NCBI GenBank assembly: GCA_037389465.1
Contig: JAZARR010000032.1
Coordinates: 620,001-684,000 of the forward strand
Length of the DNA stretch: 64,000 bases
Origin: Baylisascaris procyonis
Lineage: Eukaryota; Nematoda; Chromadorea; Rhabditida; Ascarididae
Direction: 5' to 3'
The notes under the pieces are model-generated. The model was not told the origin of the DNA. It saw only the letters and a list, made by a program, of their open reading frames with translations, and made no database searches. The translations under genes were made by a program, and so were the position numbers. Below, piece by piece: positions 1-13,727 of the stretch (positions are counted from its first letter, which is position 1; every line of letters begins with the position of its first letter).

Positions 1-281
1 TCCAATCATATTTGAAAGAAAACAATCAACACGTAAAGCAGCAATTACGAAGGAATAATAATAATGAAGCATTTACAATTATAAAACAAATAAATGAATA
101 TAGAGATGTTTTCGATGTAATATCAAAATGCTAGCCAAATAAAGAAATGAAATAAGTGCAATAAAGAGATAAATATACCGAATTGTATACTCAATAGGAA
201 ATGAAATTATTAATGAATATTTGTGTAAAGTGAATATTGTTAAAATTCCCTTTTGATAATAATAATCCTTATGACATGTAA

Positions 282-397
<116 letters not shown>

Positions 398-451
398 TCA
401 CATGCCTAAAAGCCCAGTTATTGCTTTCTCAGATGTGATGACTGCTTCCAG

Positions 452-3400
452 GATACGGCAATGTCGCTCCACAAACAACAGAAGGTCGACTTTTTGTGAT
501 TCTGTACGGTCTCATCGGAATTCCATTCACAATGCTCGCAATTGCTAATCTAGGCAAATTTCTCGCTGAAATGTTGAAAAATTGGACGAGGCCATTAATC
601 GGAATTTGCAAGTTTGTTTTATATTCTTCTTCGGAATACTTATATTACCTCTTTGAAATATTTAACTACATCAGAGTGATCAGTTAATGGTGGCACAGAT
701 AATGGGAATTGCGGCGTAGATCATAGATTGAAATTATTGCGTTATGTTCTAGGTTAAAATGTTAGGTTGAACAGGGTCAAATTGTATCGCTTGTTCTTTA
801 CGCATTCTCATCATTAGGTTAATTTCCACTTGCTGAAAGACTCCTAAAACTAGATAAAGAATTTCGAAACAATGATCATAAATTTGCAGATGAAATTTTT
901 AAGCTTTGCTTCTGCTTTAAGCTTTTAAGTTTTTTCATATGAAATCTGCTTTTAAAGTCTTTTAAATATGCGCTGACAATTCGAGTCGAAATTGCTGCTT
1001 TTTTAATTTTTCTTTAGCTGCCGGAAAGTCTTCTATTAAATGGGAGTTTTTAGATGACACGGTTTGCGCAGCTATTTGCTGGATAATCGTTTATAAACTG
1101 CCACATTATTTACTTTAAAGAAAAGTTTTGTCGATCGAAATTATATTCAAAATTATATATTTAGGTCACGTGGTATGTCACGAAAAGGCACAAAGGAGAA
1201 ACAAGCGCTGGTTGAGATCGGCAATAAAAAAGTGGGGAATACGACAGAGGTTTCTCTATTTAATGCTTTTGCCTTCGCAAATATTTATTTCACTGCTAGT
1301 TTTATTTCGATAATGTCACTTCCTTATATCACTCTATCAGCCCTTTCTCCCTATAGCAATTCCTTCCTCATCTATATGCCTTTTTTTGAAAACATGCAGT
1401 CGGGTCATCATCCATTTGAATATAAGATGAGAATTTTTCAAAAATAGGCCACGAATTGGTGAATGTTTTTCTCTCATATTGCAACAATCGAGCTTAGAGT
1501 ACGATGAGCAAATACGAAACGCAAAATGCGTTAATAGCGAGGAAATGAAGGTATTTCCGAATACGCATTTAGCTAAGAAGTTTCTTTCAAGTACATTCCT
1601 CTACCCTCTCTCATCATTTCTTTTGCTTATCTCTAATTTACGTTCCACTGAACTCTGCGAACCGTATAAGCTGCATAGCTCTATAAAGATCCCTCTTTGA
1701 AATGTACAATTCTTGAAAATTTGCAAATACTACATTAGAGGAGTTTATAAATGCAAAAATATTCTCTAATATAATCGATGCTATGAAGCGTGCTCCGAAT
1801 TATTGAGAAAATTTGAAAATTAACATATTACAATCCGTATAAGTGGCCTTGCATCGAAGCGCAGGTGACGTAAAATTTATAAACATCACAAACAACAATA
1901 AAAATTGATGTCTTTTTTAATGTGGTTTAATCGGTTGGAACAATAAAAAAGATCATTCTTCATCCTCTCGCAAATACTATTGCATAAAACATTGTGCGTT
2001 GTTAGATATTCTAATGTAACGTGACACTAGAATAACGAGAAGCATTATCATTTCGACGACCTTAGCACTAACAAATAGCAATCCTTTCCTCCTTCTCCTT
2101 CCCCCCCCCCCCCCTCCCAACCCGTGTGCATGTAATAGTTCTTTGATTTCGTGGATAATTCCTCTTTTCTTACTACGTTGACGGCCTGGAAATTACATCT
2201 ATGACGGACGCATTTATGGGCTTAGTAGAATTTAATGAATTGTAGGGTAAAGAACACGATGATGTTTCATTGGCAGCAAGTGGAACAAAAGAGGTTTGCG
2301 TTGTTCTTTTTTTTTTTCTTCAAAAAGTGGCTTTCCCACGCATCGAATGCGATTTTTGTGAATTTTGATCTAGAAATTCAAGCAATTCATATTTTCTTAT
2401 TTTTCTCAATGAAATATTCATTGTTGAACAAATTTCTTTCCACAGAGTCTTTTGGCTATAAAGTTTCTTTTTCCGATTAGTTCGAATATTTCTGCAAAAA
2501 CGTACAAATTAACTAAGAGAGTAAATGCGATAAAAACTCATTCTTTCGATAGTGTTGATAAAATATTTTAAAAAATAGCTGCCTTTGTATATGAAAGTTC
2601 CATTATGACAATAAATACTCATATAATTTGAATTATTTAACGAATTCTTAGTGATATATTATTGGCTGGAAGAGTAATTTTTTCATTTATATTACAAGTA
2701 ACTTTTGCATTTCAATCGTTTCATCATCGAAATTGAATCATTTATTTAAGTTCTTTTTTCAAGGATTCGTTTCCTTATTGGATTATAATGAAATGGACCT
2801 ATGAAGCAAATATTCAGTGAAAATTCAAAGATTTTTGGAAATCAAACGATTTTTATAATTTTTTTTTTCAATTTAAGTAAATTTAATTCAAGCTAATTTG
2901 ACCAAGTGAATTTTGAGAGATGTATAAAGATGGTGAATTTTAAAAAATTATTTTACTATAGCTTTATGATGTTCAATTTGCTTTACCGATCGTTACCATT
3001 CTGAATCAATTTTCATCGAAAATCATCTAAAGAAATTCTCAACAATTCTTCAGGTAGAAACATGGAGTGAAGCGTTATTCCTTTTCATTGCATTTTTCGT
3101 GTATATTGTGATCGGTTCATTAATAATCGCTACTTATGAGCCTGAGATGGATTTCTTTGGTGCAATATATTTCAACTTCGTCTCGCTCACTACAGTTGGC
3201 CTCGGTGACCTCGTGCCTAAAAAGTATTCTTTAATATATAGTTCCACTAAGCCGATTACATAATTGAAGTACCATCTTATCTCTTTAAAAAAGCTGAAAA
3301 TCTTAAGTTCACAATAATCCATGAATTTGTGCTTCATTGTTTTCCTGCACAATTTTTATAAATTTCTAATAATACCCACATGATTTGCCATTAAATAAAT

Positions 3401-6400
3401 TAATTCCTTCGAATTTTTTCAATTCAAGGCAAATTATTCGTCCGAAATGCTGAGATGATATAAGCATATGCTAGCAATGTTAGCTGAACCAATCTTCTGC
3501 CCCATAAGGGGAATAATTTAATTCCTATTCGAATTTGCATAAGATAAAGGTTTGAAATTTGCATAATAAAGGCAAATTTCTTCCATATTTCCAATTCCCG
3601 ATAATGAAATCATCAGTCTCTTTCAACACTAATGAAAAATTACAGCGAGACATACCTCTTTTTCACACTCATCTATTGTGCTATTGGTCTTGCACTAACA
3701 ACAATTGCAATCGAAATCGCTGCCGAATATTTGAAAAAACTTCATTATTTTGGTAGAAAAATCGATAATGTTGCAAACGTACAAATATGGTTTGGTGGAA
3801 AAAAGTAAGTTTTTTTTGAGTGATCGTTTATTTGCTTTCTCTTTAGCAATAATAGAGCTTTTCTTCTCGAATGATTCCATTTGGTTTCTTAAATTAGATC
3901 ACTTGTAATACTACTCTATAATGGCAAACGTTGGAAAAGTGGGATGGTAGCGATATCATTTTTTGTATGGAATGCGTAGTGATAAGGTGGAACGCATCGA
4001 TGATTGAGTCTAGTGATAAATAAATGATAGTAAAATATTTGATTAACATAAGCCAAAAAATGAATTTATAAAATGCTCGCGATGCGAAATGTCTGCATTT
4101 TCAACTGTATTTCGTCCTTTTTTCAATCGAAACCTAGACTATTTTCTTGCTATAACAACAATTTTATTAGCGTTTTTGCATATTTACATTCGCAAAATCC
4201 ACATTTATTCGAGCATATGTTTGTATGTATTTACGTCTTTTTCTCTGTGTATACAGAAGATCGTTAATCCCGTTTTTCCTTGTTCCAACTATAACTCTGT
4301 TTAAAGTGGTGGAATTTTGAAATTTTTTCTATCCCCTCTTCTGCCGACTCTCTTGGATGATTTCGTTGGACAAGCGGGTCGGTGCGGTGCATGATGGGGG
4401 GCCAATTTTATGTCAGGTACAAAGGGGCGGGGGCGAAGCCCCTCCTGAGCCAGGCAAAGGTCGAATCTGTTTACTACTAGATAAATCCAATTTAATTCAA
4501 TATAACCCAGTTCTAATCGTTAAGCTGCTTTAGCCCTCAAAGTCTCATAGCAATTACAACCGATTTTTTAACGAACTATACTCTCCAGAACTGGGAGGGC
4601 TTACAAGTCTAATTGGAAATCGAGCTCGAAATGACACAAATCTTAGAAAACTCCTGACGCAGAGGTGGGGGTCGAACCTGCGTACTACTTCATAAAGCTG
4701 CTTCAGCACACAAACCCCATAGCAATTGCGACGGATTTTTGGAGGAACTAGACTCTCCTTGACGAGGAGGGGTTTCAAGTCTGATTGGAAATCGAGCTCG
4801 AAATGACACAAATCTTAGAAAACTCCTGGCGCAGAGGCGGGGCTCGAACCTGCGTACTATATTTCGTAAAGCTGCTTTGGCCCTCAAACCTCATAGCAAT
4901 TACGACCGCTTTTTGAAGAAACTCAACTATCCATGACAGGACAGGGTTCCAAGTCTAATTGGAAATCGAGCTCGAAATTGCACAAATCTTAGAAAACTCC
5001 TGACGTAGGCGGGGGGTCGAACCCGGAACGTGGTGACTCGAAATCGGGCGCACTACCCACTAGGCCACACTGCCACGCTCGTCCGGTCTGTTTGCGCATG
5101 CCAATAGCTAACGCTTCGAGAATGTATACTATGCGTTGTATTATCAGAAACATAAAGCTGTTTTTGTTCGTTTAGTATTCTTTTTTCGCCAAAGACTTTG
5201 ATAGGTAAAAAGCAATGCAGCAAGTATATATATAGTTAACCGGCCGGTCCCCACATAGAAGCTTACGCATATTTCTTTTTTTTTTTTGAATAATGAACTA
5301 TTGAAACATCGTGGGTGAAATAGTGCAGTCAAAAGCCTAAATTTTGCTGGCGGCCAGCAAGACAATTTAATGAACGAGCCAGGCGGATATTGAAATATGC
5401 TTTTATAAGAATTGACAGACGTGCATTATTGCAACGCGATTTCCATACACGTATTTCGTCCGAAAATATACAAATTGTTTAGATTAACGATGAAGCAACT
5501 AGTGCGTAACTTGGGCGATCAATTCAATCTGCCTGTTGATCAGATTGCCGATCTAAATTTGGATCAATTCGTTGATGCGGCTATTAAAGTGGAAACTGGC
5601 GAATTAGCAACACTACGGGTTAGTAATGTTTCAATCGTTATTAAATGTTTTACATAAATGAAACCCTCAATTTGAATGTGCGAGAATCCAAGTGGATGGT
5701 TTTTTTTTAAATTTAGATTTCTATCATGTTTTCTTTTTTGCGAAGAAAGCAGTTATTATGGAAATCATATTTCTTGCTCATTTTTACATTCACATATTTA
5801 GGTTTAGGATCATCCATTAAATTTGGTGCTGCTCAGAATACAGATGTTCAGGATTCAGGATAATCAAGCCATCACCTGGCACTTGTCGTCTTCGTCGTTT
5901 CATGACACTTTGATTGGGTTTCTCATCCTGGATATTTGTGCCTATTCATAGTTCATATTTTTTTGCGTTCAGTGTCCACTGGGTAGAATAAAATCGAGAG
6001 TTGGCTATCTCGATCTTTCTATACACAAAAATTGCCACTATAGCTATTAATACTGCTATTTTTATGCGCTAATAATTTTGTGAAGCAACATGAATGGAAC
6101 AATTTGAAACGTGCAGAGCCCGTTTTCAAAGTTCATCAAACCTGACTACCGATGTAATTCGCAGGAACACTATATTTCTTCTTTTTCCTCCCTTTGCCCC
6201 CCCCCCCCCCCCACGCCCCCACAACCTCCGCTTTTTATTCGCCTTTCAGAAATGCAGGTTTTTCCAACATATTTAACTCGTTTATAGAAATGGACTTAAC
6301 GCTTGCTAAAAGAAGCACTTCATCGCTTATTTCATTCCGTCATAATGCTGTTTTCAATTTCCTCCAGTATATAGATTTGAATATTGATTCTAACATCGAG

Positions 6401-6729
6401 CATTTCTCCTTGCCGTTTCAGAAGGAACATTTCATAAGCTAAACAAGTTCTAAGGAGTTATAAATCCAATTTCGCACTGAAGAACTCACAACGTCGCATG
6501 TTTTCCTCACTTAAGGACCGCTCGTATTCTTTAATGCTCCACTCTAGCGTTCAAAATTTTTCCAACATCTTAATCTAGTTTATACTAATGAATTTGATAG
6601 ACGAAAAAGAATTGCAAATTTTTGCAGAAGGAGCCGGCTCTACGTCCGATATTCGTCGATTCAGCATCTGTCGTCTATGTGGATGAAGATGAAGTTTACC
6701 AAGTGCCCTCGAATAGTTCGTTTTATTAA
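452..6729 (+). CDS. TWK-type two-pore-domain potassium channel, 3' part
   Basis: This is the C-terminal part of a K2P leak potassium channel of the plasma membrane, cut by the left edge. Six exons fit in phase: 452-611, 1165-1249, 3054-3223, 3646-3804, 5483-5618 and 6628-6729 (TAA), about 270 residues. The first exon opens inside pore loop 1 (GYGNVAPQTTEGR) and continues into a transmembrane helix (LYGLIGIPFTMLAIANLG). A short basic loop follows (MSRKGTKEKQALVEIGNKK). Exon 3 holds helix M3 (ALFLFIAFFVYIVIGSLI) and pore loop 2 with TTVGLGDLVP. Exon 4 is helix M4 (LIYCAIGLALTTIAIEI) plus the start of the tail. Exons 5-6 give a conserved-looking tail (WFGGKKLTMKQLVRNLGDQF, then VDSASVVYVDED). 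Pore motifs GYG and GLG are the expected filter variants. Which nematode twk paralogue this is cannot be settled by eye. Confidence is high for the family and good for the splice sites. Confidence 0.93.
4254..5205 (-). repeat. Dispersed tRNA-headed repeat, copy A
   Basis: Copy A lies in the last long intron of the channel gene. Its left 130 bases match 31504-31635 (shared TTAATCCCGTTTTTCCTTG). Then come three units of about 170 bases, each with a gtcgaacctg box and a conserved AATCTTAGAAAACTCCTGACG segment. At 5013-5076 the minus strand reads as a tRNA-like head: A-box-like TGGCCTAGTGGGTAG and B-box-like GGGTTCGACCC. Its acceptor stem does not pair, so it is not a tRNA gene. Homology with the other copies ends near 5205. 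Confidence 0.8.
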
Positions 6730-7509
6730 GCAATCGTTGAAAATTATTCTTGTTGTTATGAATTAGCACTCTTTATTTACCTCAGTATCTAATATTTTTT
6801 ATCGCACGATATACTCGTTGCCGGGCATGCGTTCTAGCATACTAATGCACGAGTAATTGAATGCAAAATCGTTCTTTTTTTACTATGAAAATTGTTTTCT
6901 TTGTATTGTAAATGCATGAAGCACATTAAACGATCATCGACTTTGAGTTGATTGCACTTTCTCATATTTCAATATTGCATCATTTGCAATTTCTAATTTT
7001 TTTTGTGAATTATTATTTCTTTTTGAACTATCTTTATTTTATGAGAGCCATATTATCGTTACTTTTTTTTGTTTATAATATGTACCGTTTAAATAGAGCA
7101 TATGCGCTAATCTAGTAATGTGATCACGGGTATATAACAATTTAATAATCACTCTTATCGACTTAAATTCTTGAGCTAATTTTCTATGATTTATTTCAAT
7201 AGTTAAGAATTCGAAATATTCCTTTTTTTTCCAGCGATGAGATGAGCGTTGAAAATTCGATCCATAATGAAGAATTTTGCAAAAGATGATTACTCTCTAA
7301 ACAACTGTATTTAAATATTAGCCTCCAATCATTTTTGATTAAGATTGTAAAAATCGTCAAAGAAATTCGAAGTAAATATTCTTTTGCTAATATTCGTCAA
7401 TCATTACGTTTTAAATGTTTTCCTTGTTAAACGATTTGACGAAAAACATGTTGAATATCATTAAACTTTTGCAACATGAAACATAAATCGTTTTCGTTTC
7501 ATATTTCGT

Positions 7510-7514
<5 letters not shown>

Positions 7515-7553
<39 letters not shown>

Positions 7554-7569
7554 GGAGAGAGAGAGAGAG
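7515..7569. repeat. (TA)n-(GA)n compound microsatellite
   Basis: A TA tract of about 36 bases passes directly into a GA tract of about 19 bases. Confidence 0.9.
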
Positions 7570-8639
7570 TTGCTCAGAGGTTCGAAACTAAATGATAGAC
7601 AACGATCATAATTGAACAAATGTTTTATATTTTCTTCAATACCTTTTGCAATTTGCATAAAATGCTTTATGAATATACTCTTCAAGACAATCGAAATATC
7701 TCAACATCTTGTTCATACCATATTGCTTTCATATCAATTATCCGATAGCGTTCCTAATATTACAATCATTTCCTGTCGTTTTTTTAGTATCTTTTTGCAG
7801 AAATGCGAAATGTTTTTCGTTGAACGCATTAATTTTTTTTTTCGAAAACAACAAATAGGCGATATTTAAATATTTAAAAGTGTAATCTATATTTCCTCAT
7901 TTGCAATTTCAAATTTTTCTTGAATAAGATATCAAATTGTCCTCTTAAATTTCTCATTATAACCATTTTATAATCAAAGAGGAACCTCTCGAATCGCATT
8001 GAGATTTCAAAATCTAAATTCCATTTGTAAAATCTATCCTCTTATTTCAACACTCTTAACAATGCCATTGTATAGGTGTGATAATATATTTCAAATGAAT
8101 ACCTCTGCCTTATAGGTTCATTTTTTTTTACGTTTTTTAATCTATAGAATAGCATTCAACCCCTCTGTATCGCGTCTCACGCATATATTTGATAATTGCT
8201 AAGGAATTCATTGCATTTCTATATGCATATAACATCCTAAAGATATCTCAATTTTATATGAAAATGGCACTTATCTCTGAAATTGTATAAAATGGCACTG
8301 CATTGAAAAAATTGTATATATGAAGATCCGTAAGCCTTTATAGGTAAATAATGCGTCATATCTCTAAAAAAATATTATTTTTGCAATGTCTAAATAAGGA
8401 AAAATGATTTCTCTATCATAAATTTGATATTCTTCAAGAGCCCTATGAAGAACCATTATCGACAAATCTTTGATCAATTTTGCCCGTTTTGACCTCACAT
8501 TCTTGAACTGCTTTCTGCATATCTATTTATAATTGAGCACATATTCGCATGTACCTCCCAGATTTAATGCTCACTAGTACTGAATGAAGCAATGGAAGCA
8601 CCTTTAAGTACAATATATGTATATGATGCATATCATATA

Positions 8640-8735
8640 TATTTAAGTATTTTAGTATAGTATAGCAGAGTATATATAGTATAGTACAGAATGTATAGTA
8701 TAGTATAATATAGTATAGGATAGTACAGTATATTA
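8640..8735. repeat. Degenerate TATAG-type tandem repeat
   Basis: Irregular repeats of tagta/tatag fill this stretch. It is low-complexity and gives a spurious tyrosine-rich open frame on the minus strand. Confidence 0.75.
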
Positions 8736-11477
8736 AGCACATTTAGATATTTTAGGTGTCTAAGTGTGTCTACTATAGCATACCACCGTATTTCACTGTC
8801 AAGTATACTATATATTTGAGTATATCGTGAAATAACCCTTCATAGTTTCATATGGTTGCTGGTAAAGATGAACATGCATAGATGCTACTGCACAATTTCT
8901 CTAATTGAATCCTTAGGCAAAAAACATAGCAATAATTCATAATTCATGTGATATATCACTTATAAGTATTTCACAAAATCATTGAAATATGATGAGCCAA
9001 ATATGAGCCAAGCATTTTGATGGGGCCAAGTGTCTTAATGAGCGCCAAATATCTTGAAAATATAATTGAAGCCTATCGTTAAAAGTATGAGATAAGATGA
9101 GCACTATTTAATCGTGGTATCTTCGTGGCATGTAATGCATGTGATATCAGATTCTCGTATTTACTCTTCACATTTTTTTTCCTTAATGATATGATTCGTC
9201 GTAACGTTGTTGTTATTCGCAATGAATAAATTTCTTCATTAAATTCTCTCTTTTTTTTTTCTTTCAAATCGCATGTATTCTTGAATGATTCATTCGTTCA
9301 CATCGTTACTCCTCGTTAGCTTCACTATCGTTTAGTTTCATTTCCGTTCTCATTTCTGATTTCTTCAATTTATGGCAACAATTGTGCTCATTGACCACAA
9401 CGAAAATCGATTGACGAGGTTGCATTTAGAGGCATTTTATGATATCCCATTAATAGTGAAAGGAGATAGAACGATTAGTAAATTCATAGAAATTTCAGAA
9501 TATTTTCACTATGAGCTCTAGTTTTATACAAGCTAATCCTCTACCGACTAACGAGATAGCTTTAAAACAAGAATATCGGAAGTAATCTCTGGTGAGTTAT
9601 ATGATGTGCTAATGAATCAACCTTCAAGTTCTCATTGAAAATAAAACTTTTTGCTCATGTCAGCATTTATTCAATAACGTGAATTTTTTCTAAAAGTAGT
9701 GCGAGTATATTTTTGTTACATACGCATCCACGCGGATAAAGTTCTACTTATTTATTGTTAATAACTGCTTAAATTCCGCTTAACGTAATGAATACCATCA
9801 TTATAACTGCCACTCTTAAGCAAGAATAACAAAAAAAAAGAGTATCTAAAGAGTGCAATTATTACCGAATACAACAAAATCCTTCATATTTTTTAGTATA
9901 AGCATCGCATCCTTCTTCATTCAATTTCAATGGCAAAGCTTCATATCAATAGAGTCGATGATTACTGAGTCTATACCATATGATGTGTAATATCGACAGA
10001 GAAAATTTGAGTACGCGTGCGACCGGTGACTCTAGGGCCGAAGAAACTATTGGGACCGGAATTCAAAATTCTAGTATTCGAGTTAGCACCGATACTGATA
10101 TATGCGGATAGAAAATTTCAAAGCTCAAGTATGCTCAAGCCTAATTGTTGCTCAGCAATCATGAAGGTGCTCAAAGCTGCTCACTTATGAAGAGAATTTT
10201 TTATGAGAATATAAGGAGATCTATGTAAGCAATGAGAAGTGATATTGCGTCATGGCATCATAAAGTTAAGTGTATCTGAGTAAGAATCGTTGCGAAAATT
10301 GAACGGATTCAATGTAGTGCACAATGGGATAAGAGCATAAAGTGAAGCACAAAAGAAAGAATTCAGAGATGTTGCCGAATGAAGTTGTTTGAGTTGACGG
10401 AGAGAGAACCAGCGCTTACATAAATGCCAGTCACCCTAGACTTGATTCAGATTATGCATCGATATATCTCGAAAAAAATGGACGCTTTATTATGGATAAA
10501 AGCAATAAACCTCGATTTCGTATAGCAATAAATGCGCTCATTGAAGAATCGCCGAAATTGATTTTGAAATAGCGAAACGCTAATGAAGCAGTCTCGTCTT
10601 ATATTTGCGAAGAATCTCAGCAAATATTAGGTGGAAAAGATCGCAGAAATTAGATTGCATCTCGTTCATCGCAGATGATCGGAAATTCGGGTAATTCCCT
10701 TTCCAAATTGCAGAAATTGCATGATTGATCACCAAAAGTGTAAAAACAGCTCTATATATAGAGTGATGACAACGGGATGGGATATAATATTCGCACTGTT
10801 TGAGTTGTAGCAAAATTTTAAGATTAAAGGCGCGCGGTAGGAATGACGGTCAAGCTGAACGGCGATAGCAGGCCATTATATAGAAGGGAACTGTCAAGTT
10901 AGAAATACCCGGATTTTTTCTCATGCTATTCGCTGATAAGTATAAAATATATCAAGGCCGACGAAGATAATAAATAGTTCTTTCGAGACAAAATCCAAAA
11001 AAAAAAAAACTAACATATGGAAAGAATTGACAAGTGTGCTATGGGACATAACCATTTATAGAAATCCGGTGATGAAAAAAAATTTATAATGTAACCTAAA
11101 GACAAACTGCTCTCTATTGTGATACATCCATGAAATAAATAAACAAATATAAATAAATAAATGAATAGCGTAAGATGCTAAATTAAATGAATTCTGCTAT
11201 TCCGTGCAAATCGTTAGCCGTTAAATGTTTTTGCTAGATCATTATCCACCAGTATGAAGAAAATCAATGCACATATTATTATTATTATTATTTATCAAGA
11301 TGCATACCTAAATAAACACTATTATCAATTCATAGGAACGAAATGATGCATTCAATTAAGAGACATCATTCTCGTCTTTTAAAAAAAATTATTCATCTCT
11401 AAATTTTAATTAACAGTTGTAAGAAAGGAAATTCATATATGCTAATGGTATATTTAATATCGAATGCTTATATTTAG

Positions 11478-12886
11478 CATCATCAGAGTTGCGCATTGCA
11501 AATGAGGCAAACGATGCAGCAAGTCCACTCTTGATGATCAACGAATATGCTATCTATGGACCAACGCCACCACCTATTCCAAATCAAGAACAACCCTCAT
11601 CACCATCAGAATCACAAACTCTTTCAATCTCAAAAACAAACATTCGTAGTGAATATTCACCGGTAAGAAAAACACCTATGAATTTGAATGAAAGATGCGA
11701 GGCGATGAAAGGAAATCGAAATAAAACATCATTCCAATTGTTTAGCAGACTACAAGAAAACTTTCTAAAGTTTTAACAAACTTCATTGCATTTTTTTCTC
11801 ATAAATTGTCGAAAATTTATCCCCCGTAAAATTAGAATTTTCGTCATGTATACGAAAAATTTCGACTAGCTCACGCCAACATATTATTTAAGCTATTCCA
11901 GGTAATTATGCTCTCATCTATTCTCAATTCATCGATATGCAAATGAGTGTGTTTATAGATTGCAACGAGTTTTTCAAACACTAATAGTCTTTTATCAGTT
12001 TCCTAATATTTGTTGTATTATAGTATGTTAGTTTGTTTAGTACTAATCGCAATATTCTTGAATTATCATATCAGGTCAATAAAACATATAATAGTAATAT
12101 CCTAGATAGACTGCAACTCCTTGACTTATTTTATCAAAAAATGCATTTTTGTTCGAAAAGAATAAATTCCCGGGAGGGGATTTATTTTTCTTGAATTTTT
12201 ATCTATCTTTCGAATAAGCTTCCTTGAATATTTTTTCTAAACTTCGGATTAGATTCTTCATTCAAAACGGAACAAAAAATTATGCTTCTTATAAATAAGA
12301 TTAAAATTATTTTATCTCTAATCGTCTAGTTAATGCTAAGCAGCATCGATCATGCTCAGAATTTCAGGAAGCAGCTATTCCAATGCATACAAATATATCC
12401 TATACATATGGATTTGATAATCCATTCACCAACGATCGCTTGAGTGAATCAAAAAACGGTAATTATACCTATATTTTTGAACAATTCCTTTATAAATAAG
12501 TAAAATTTTCAATGTCTTGCTAATATTATTTACTATAATCTAAACGTAAAGCATCGCAAACTTTACAGCTTTTGCGAAATAATTACGAAAATAACGATTT
12601 GATATCAATGAATGATTTGCAAATTAAATTCGCACCAAATCGCTATTACAATTTCTCTCTTTTCATTAATCACTCTGAAAGGGATCATTAGATATTCTAA
12701 TAGTGCTTATCATTTCTATACAAATATTTTATAATATTTTCATTTTTTGTTTATATATTTATATTTGAAGATATGGAAATGTCAGCACGTGATGATCGCT
12801 TCAAACGACATTATACCGAAGAGGCACGGAAACGATATAAAAAATATCAACAACATTGGAAGAAGTTTCATATTACACAAAGCTAA
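11478..12886 (+). CDS. Unidentified protein, C-terminal exons (partial)
   Basis: I do not recognise this gene. Three exons join in phase: 11478-11662, 12368-12458 and 12771-12886 (TAA), about 129 residues, each with a good acceptor and donor. The first begins after TATTTAG in phase 1, so an upstream exon is missing; an internal ATG at 11535 is a possible start. The protein is hydrophilic. It has a proline-rich stretch (YGPTPPPIPNQEQPSSP), then YTYGFDNPFTND, then a basic, tyrosine-rich end (RHYTEEARKRYKKYQQHWKK). That composition would suit a cytoplasmic tail. The phases do not match any free donor of the channel gene upstream, so an alternative end of that gene is unlikely. An alternative donor in the last exon (AA before GTTTCA, near 12864) would join in phase to an exon at 13027, so the true end may be further right. 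Confidence 0.5.
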
Positions 12887-13026
12887 TGAATTAGTTCACG
12901 CCTCAATAAAACACCTCTATCGCAAAAGAATCGAAAGCAAATCTTCTAAGTTGGAGGCAAACATTTAGATTCATCTCTACTAAGAAGACATAGTATTCAT
13001 AATGACGAATGCAATTATAATTTTAG

Positions 13027-13727
13027 TTCTAGAAACAAGAAGGGATGGCATCAAAAATTACCCGTGACTTGGGTATTTTCTAAATATCAGAATAAACAGA
13101 AGAAAAATGACAAGAGAATGTTTAGGTTCCCAAGCCTCGCCGTCTTTTCGCTATTTACTCGATAAAATATCAGAGTATCAGCCACGAATCGTCCGCACGC
13201 GTCATTCATTGTCATCATTTGTGACGTATTCTTGCTAGCCGTTTTAAACGTGTGCAACAAATTACGTTTTGATGCGTTTGGAAATTCGCAATTAGACCAA
13301 AATTACTGGTCAATAAAATTTGACCAGTCCAGCAGGTCATTTCTGACCACTGACCTTCGTTGAAGTCAGAACCAGCGAGCGCTACGCCATTGCATTCATC
13401 ATCAGCCAATCAACTGGATCATAGGCCGATCATAGAAAATTATATTGATGATCGAAGTGATCGAATTCGGTCAAATTTACATAATACCGGAGAATTAAAC
13501 TGCTCTTGCATGAAGCTATACTTTGAAGATGATTGCTACAAATTCTCTATGCAAATATTGAGAAAATCCATCTGTGCATTTTGAAAACGTTTTGCACTGA
13601 GCATAACGGTACTACTCAAATGAGCCTTCTAGTGCCTCAAAATGATTCATTTGAAGTGCTCCCTAACTTAAGTGGAAAAGAGTTGTCAGTAATGCCGACA
13701 AGACGATTCCGTTTGGTCTATCGCTGA
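13027..13727 (+). other. Possible further exons of the 11.5-12.9 kb gene
   Basis: Several open segments behind acceptors look protein-coding but could not be joined with confidence. 13027-13072 reads SRNKKGWHQKLPVTW. From 13126 one frame reads SQASPSFRYLLDKISEYQPR. From about 13372 a frame contains HRPIIENYIDDRSDRIRSNL. A final segment ends MPTRRFRLVYR with TGA at 13725-13727. All are serine- and arginine-rich and hydrophilic, like the exons just upstream. RNA evidence would decide the joins. Confidence 0.3.

Larger units (their letters stand above)
6730..11477. other. Intergenic, no convincing gene
   Basis: About 4.7 kb of AT-rich sequence lies between the channel stop codon and the next plausible exon. 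It holds microsatellites and short open frames without splice-site or codon support. A hidden 5' exon of the gene at 11.5 kb should lie here or be very short, because that exon begins at an acceptor in phase 1, but I could not find it. Confidence 0.6.

Noticed and set aside
5013..5076. tRNA gene on the minus strand
   Set aside because: A- and B-box-like motifs are present, but the acceptor stem does not pair and the same head recurs in dispersed repeats, so it is a tRNA-derived repeat head. The same holds for 21331-21393, 32458-32521 and 33816-33880.
11478..11662. Alternative C-terminal exon of the potassium channel
   Set aside because: The exon needs a phase 1 donor; the late channel exons end in phase 2 or 0, so it cannot join them.
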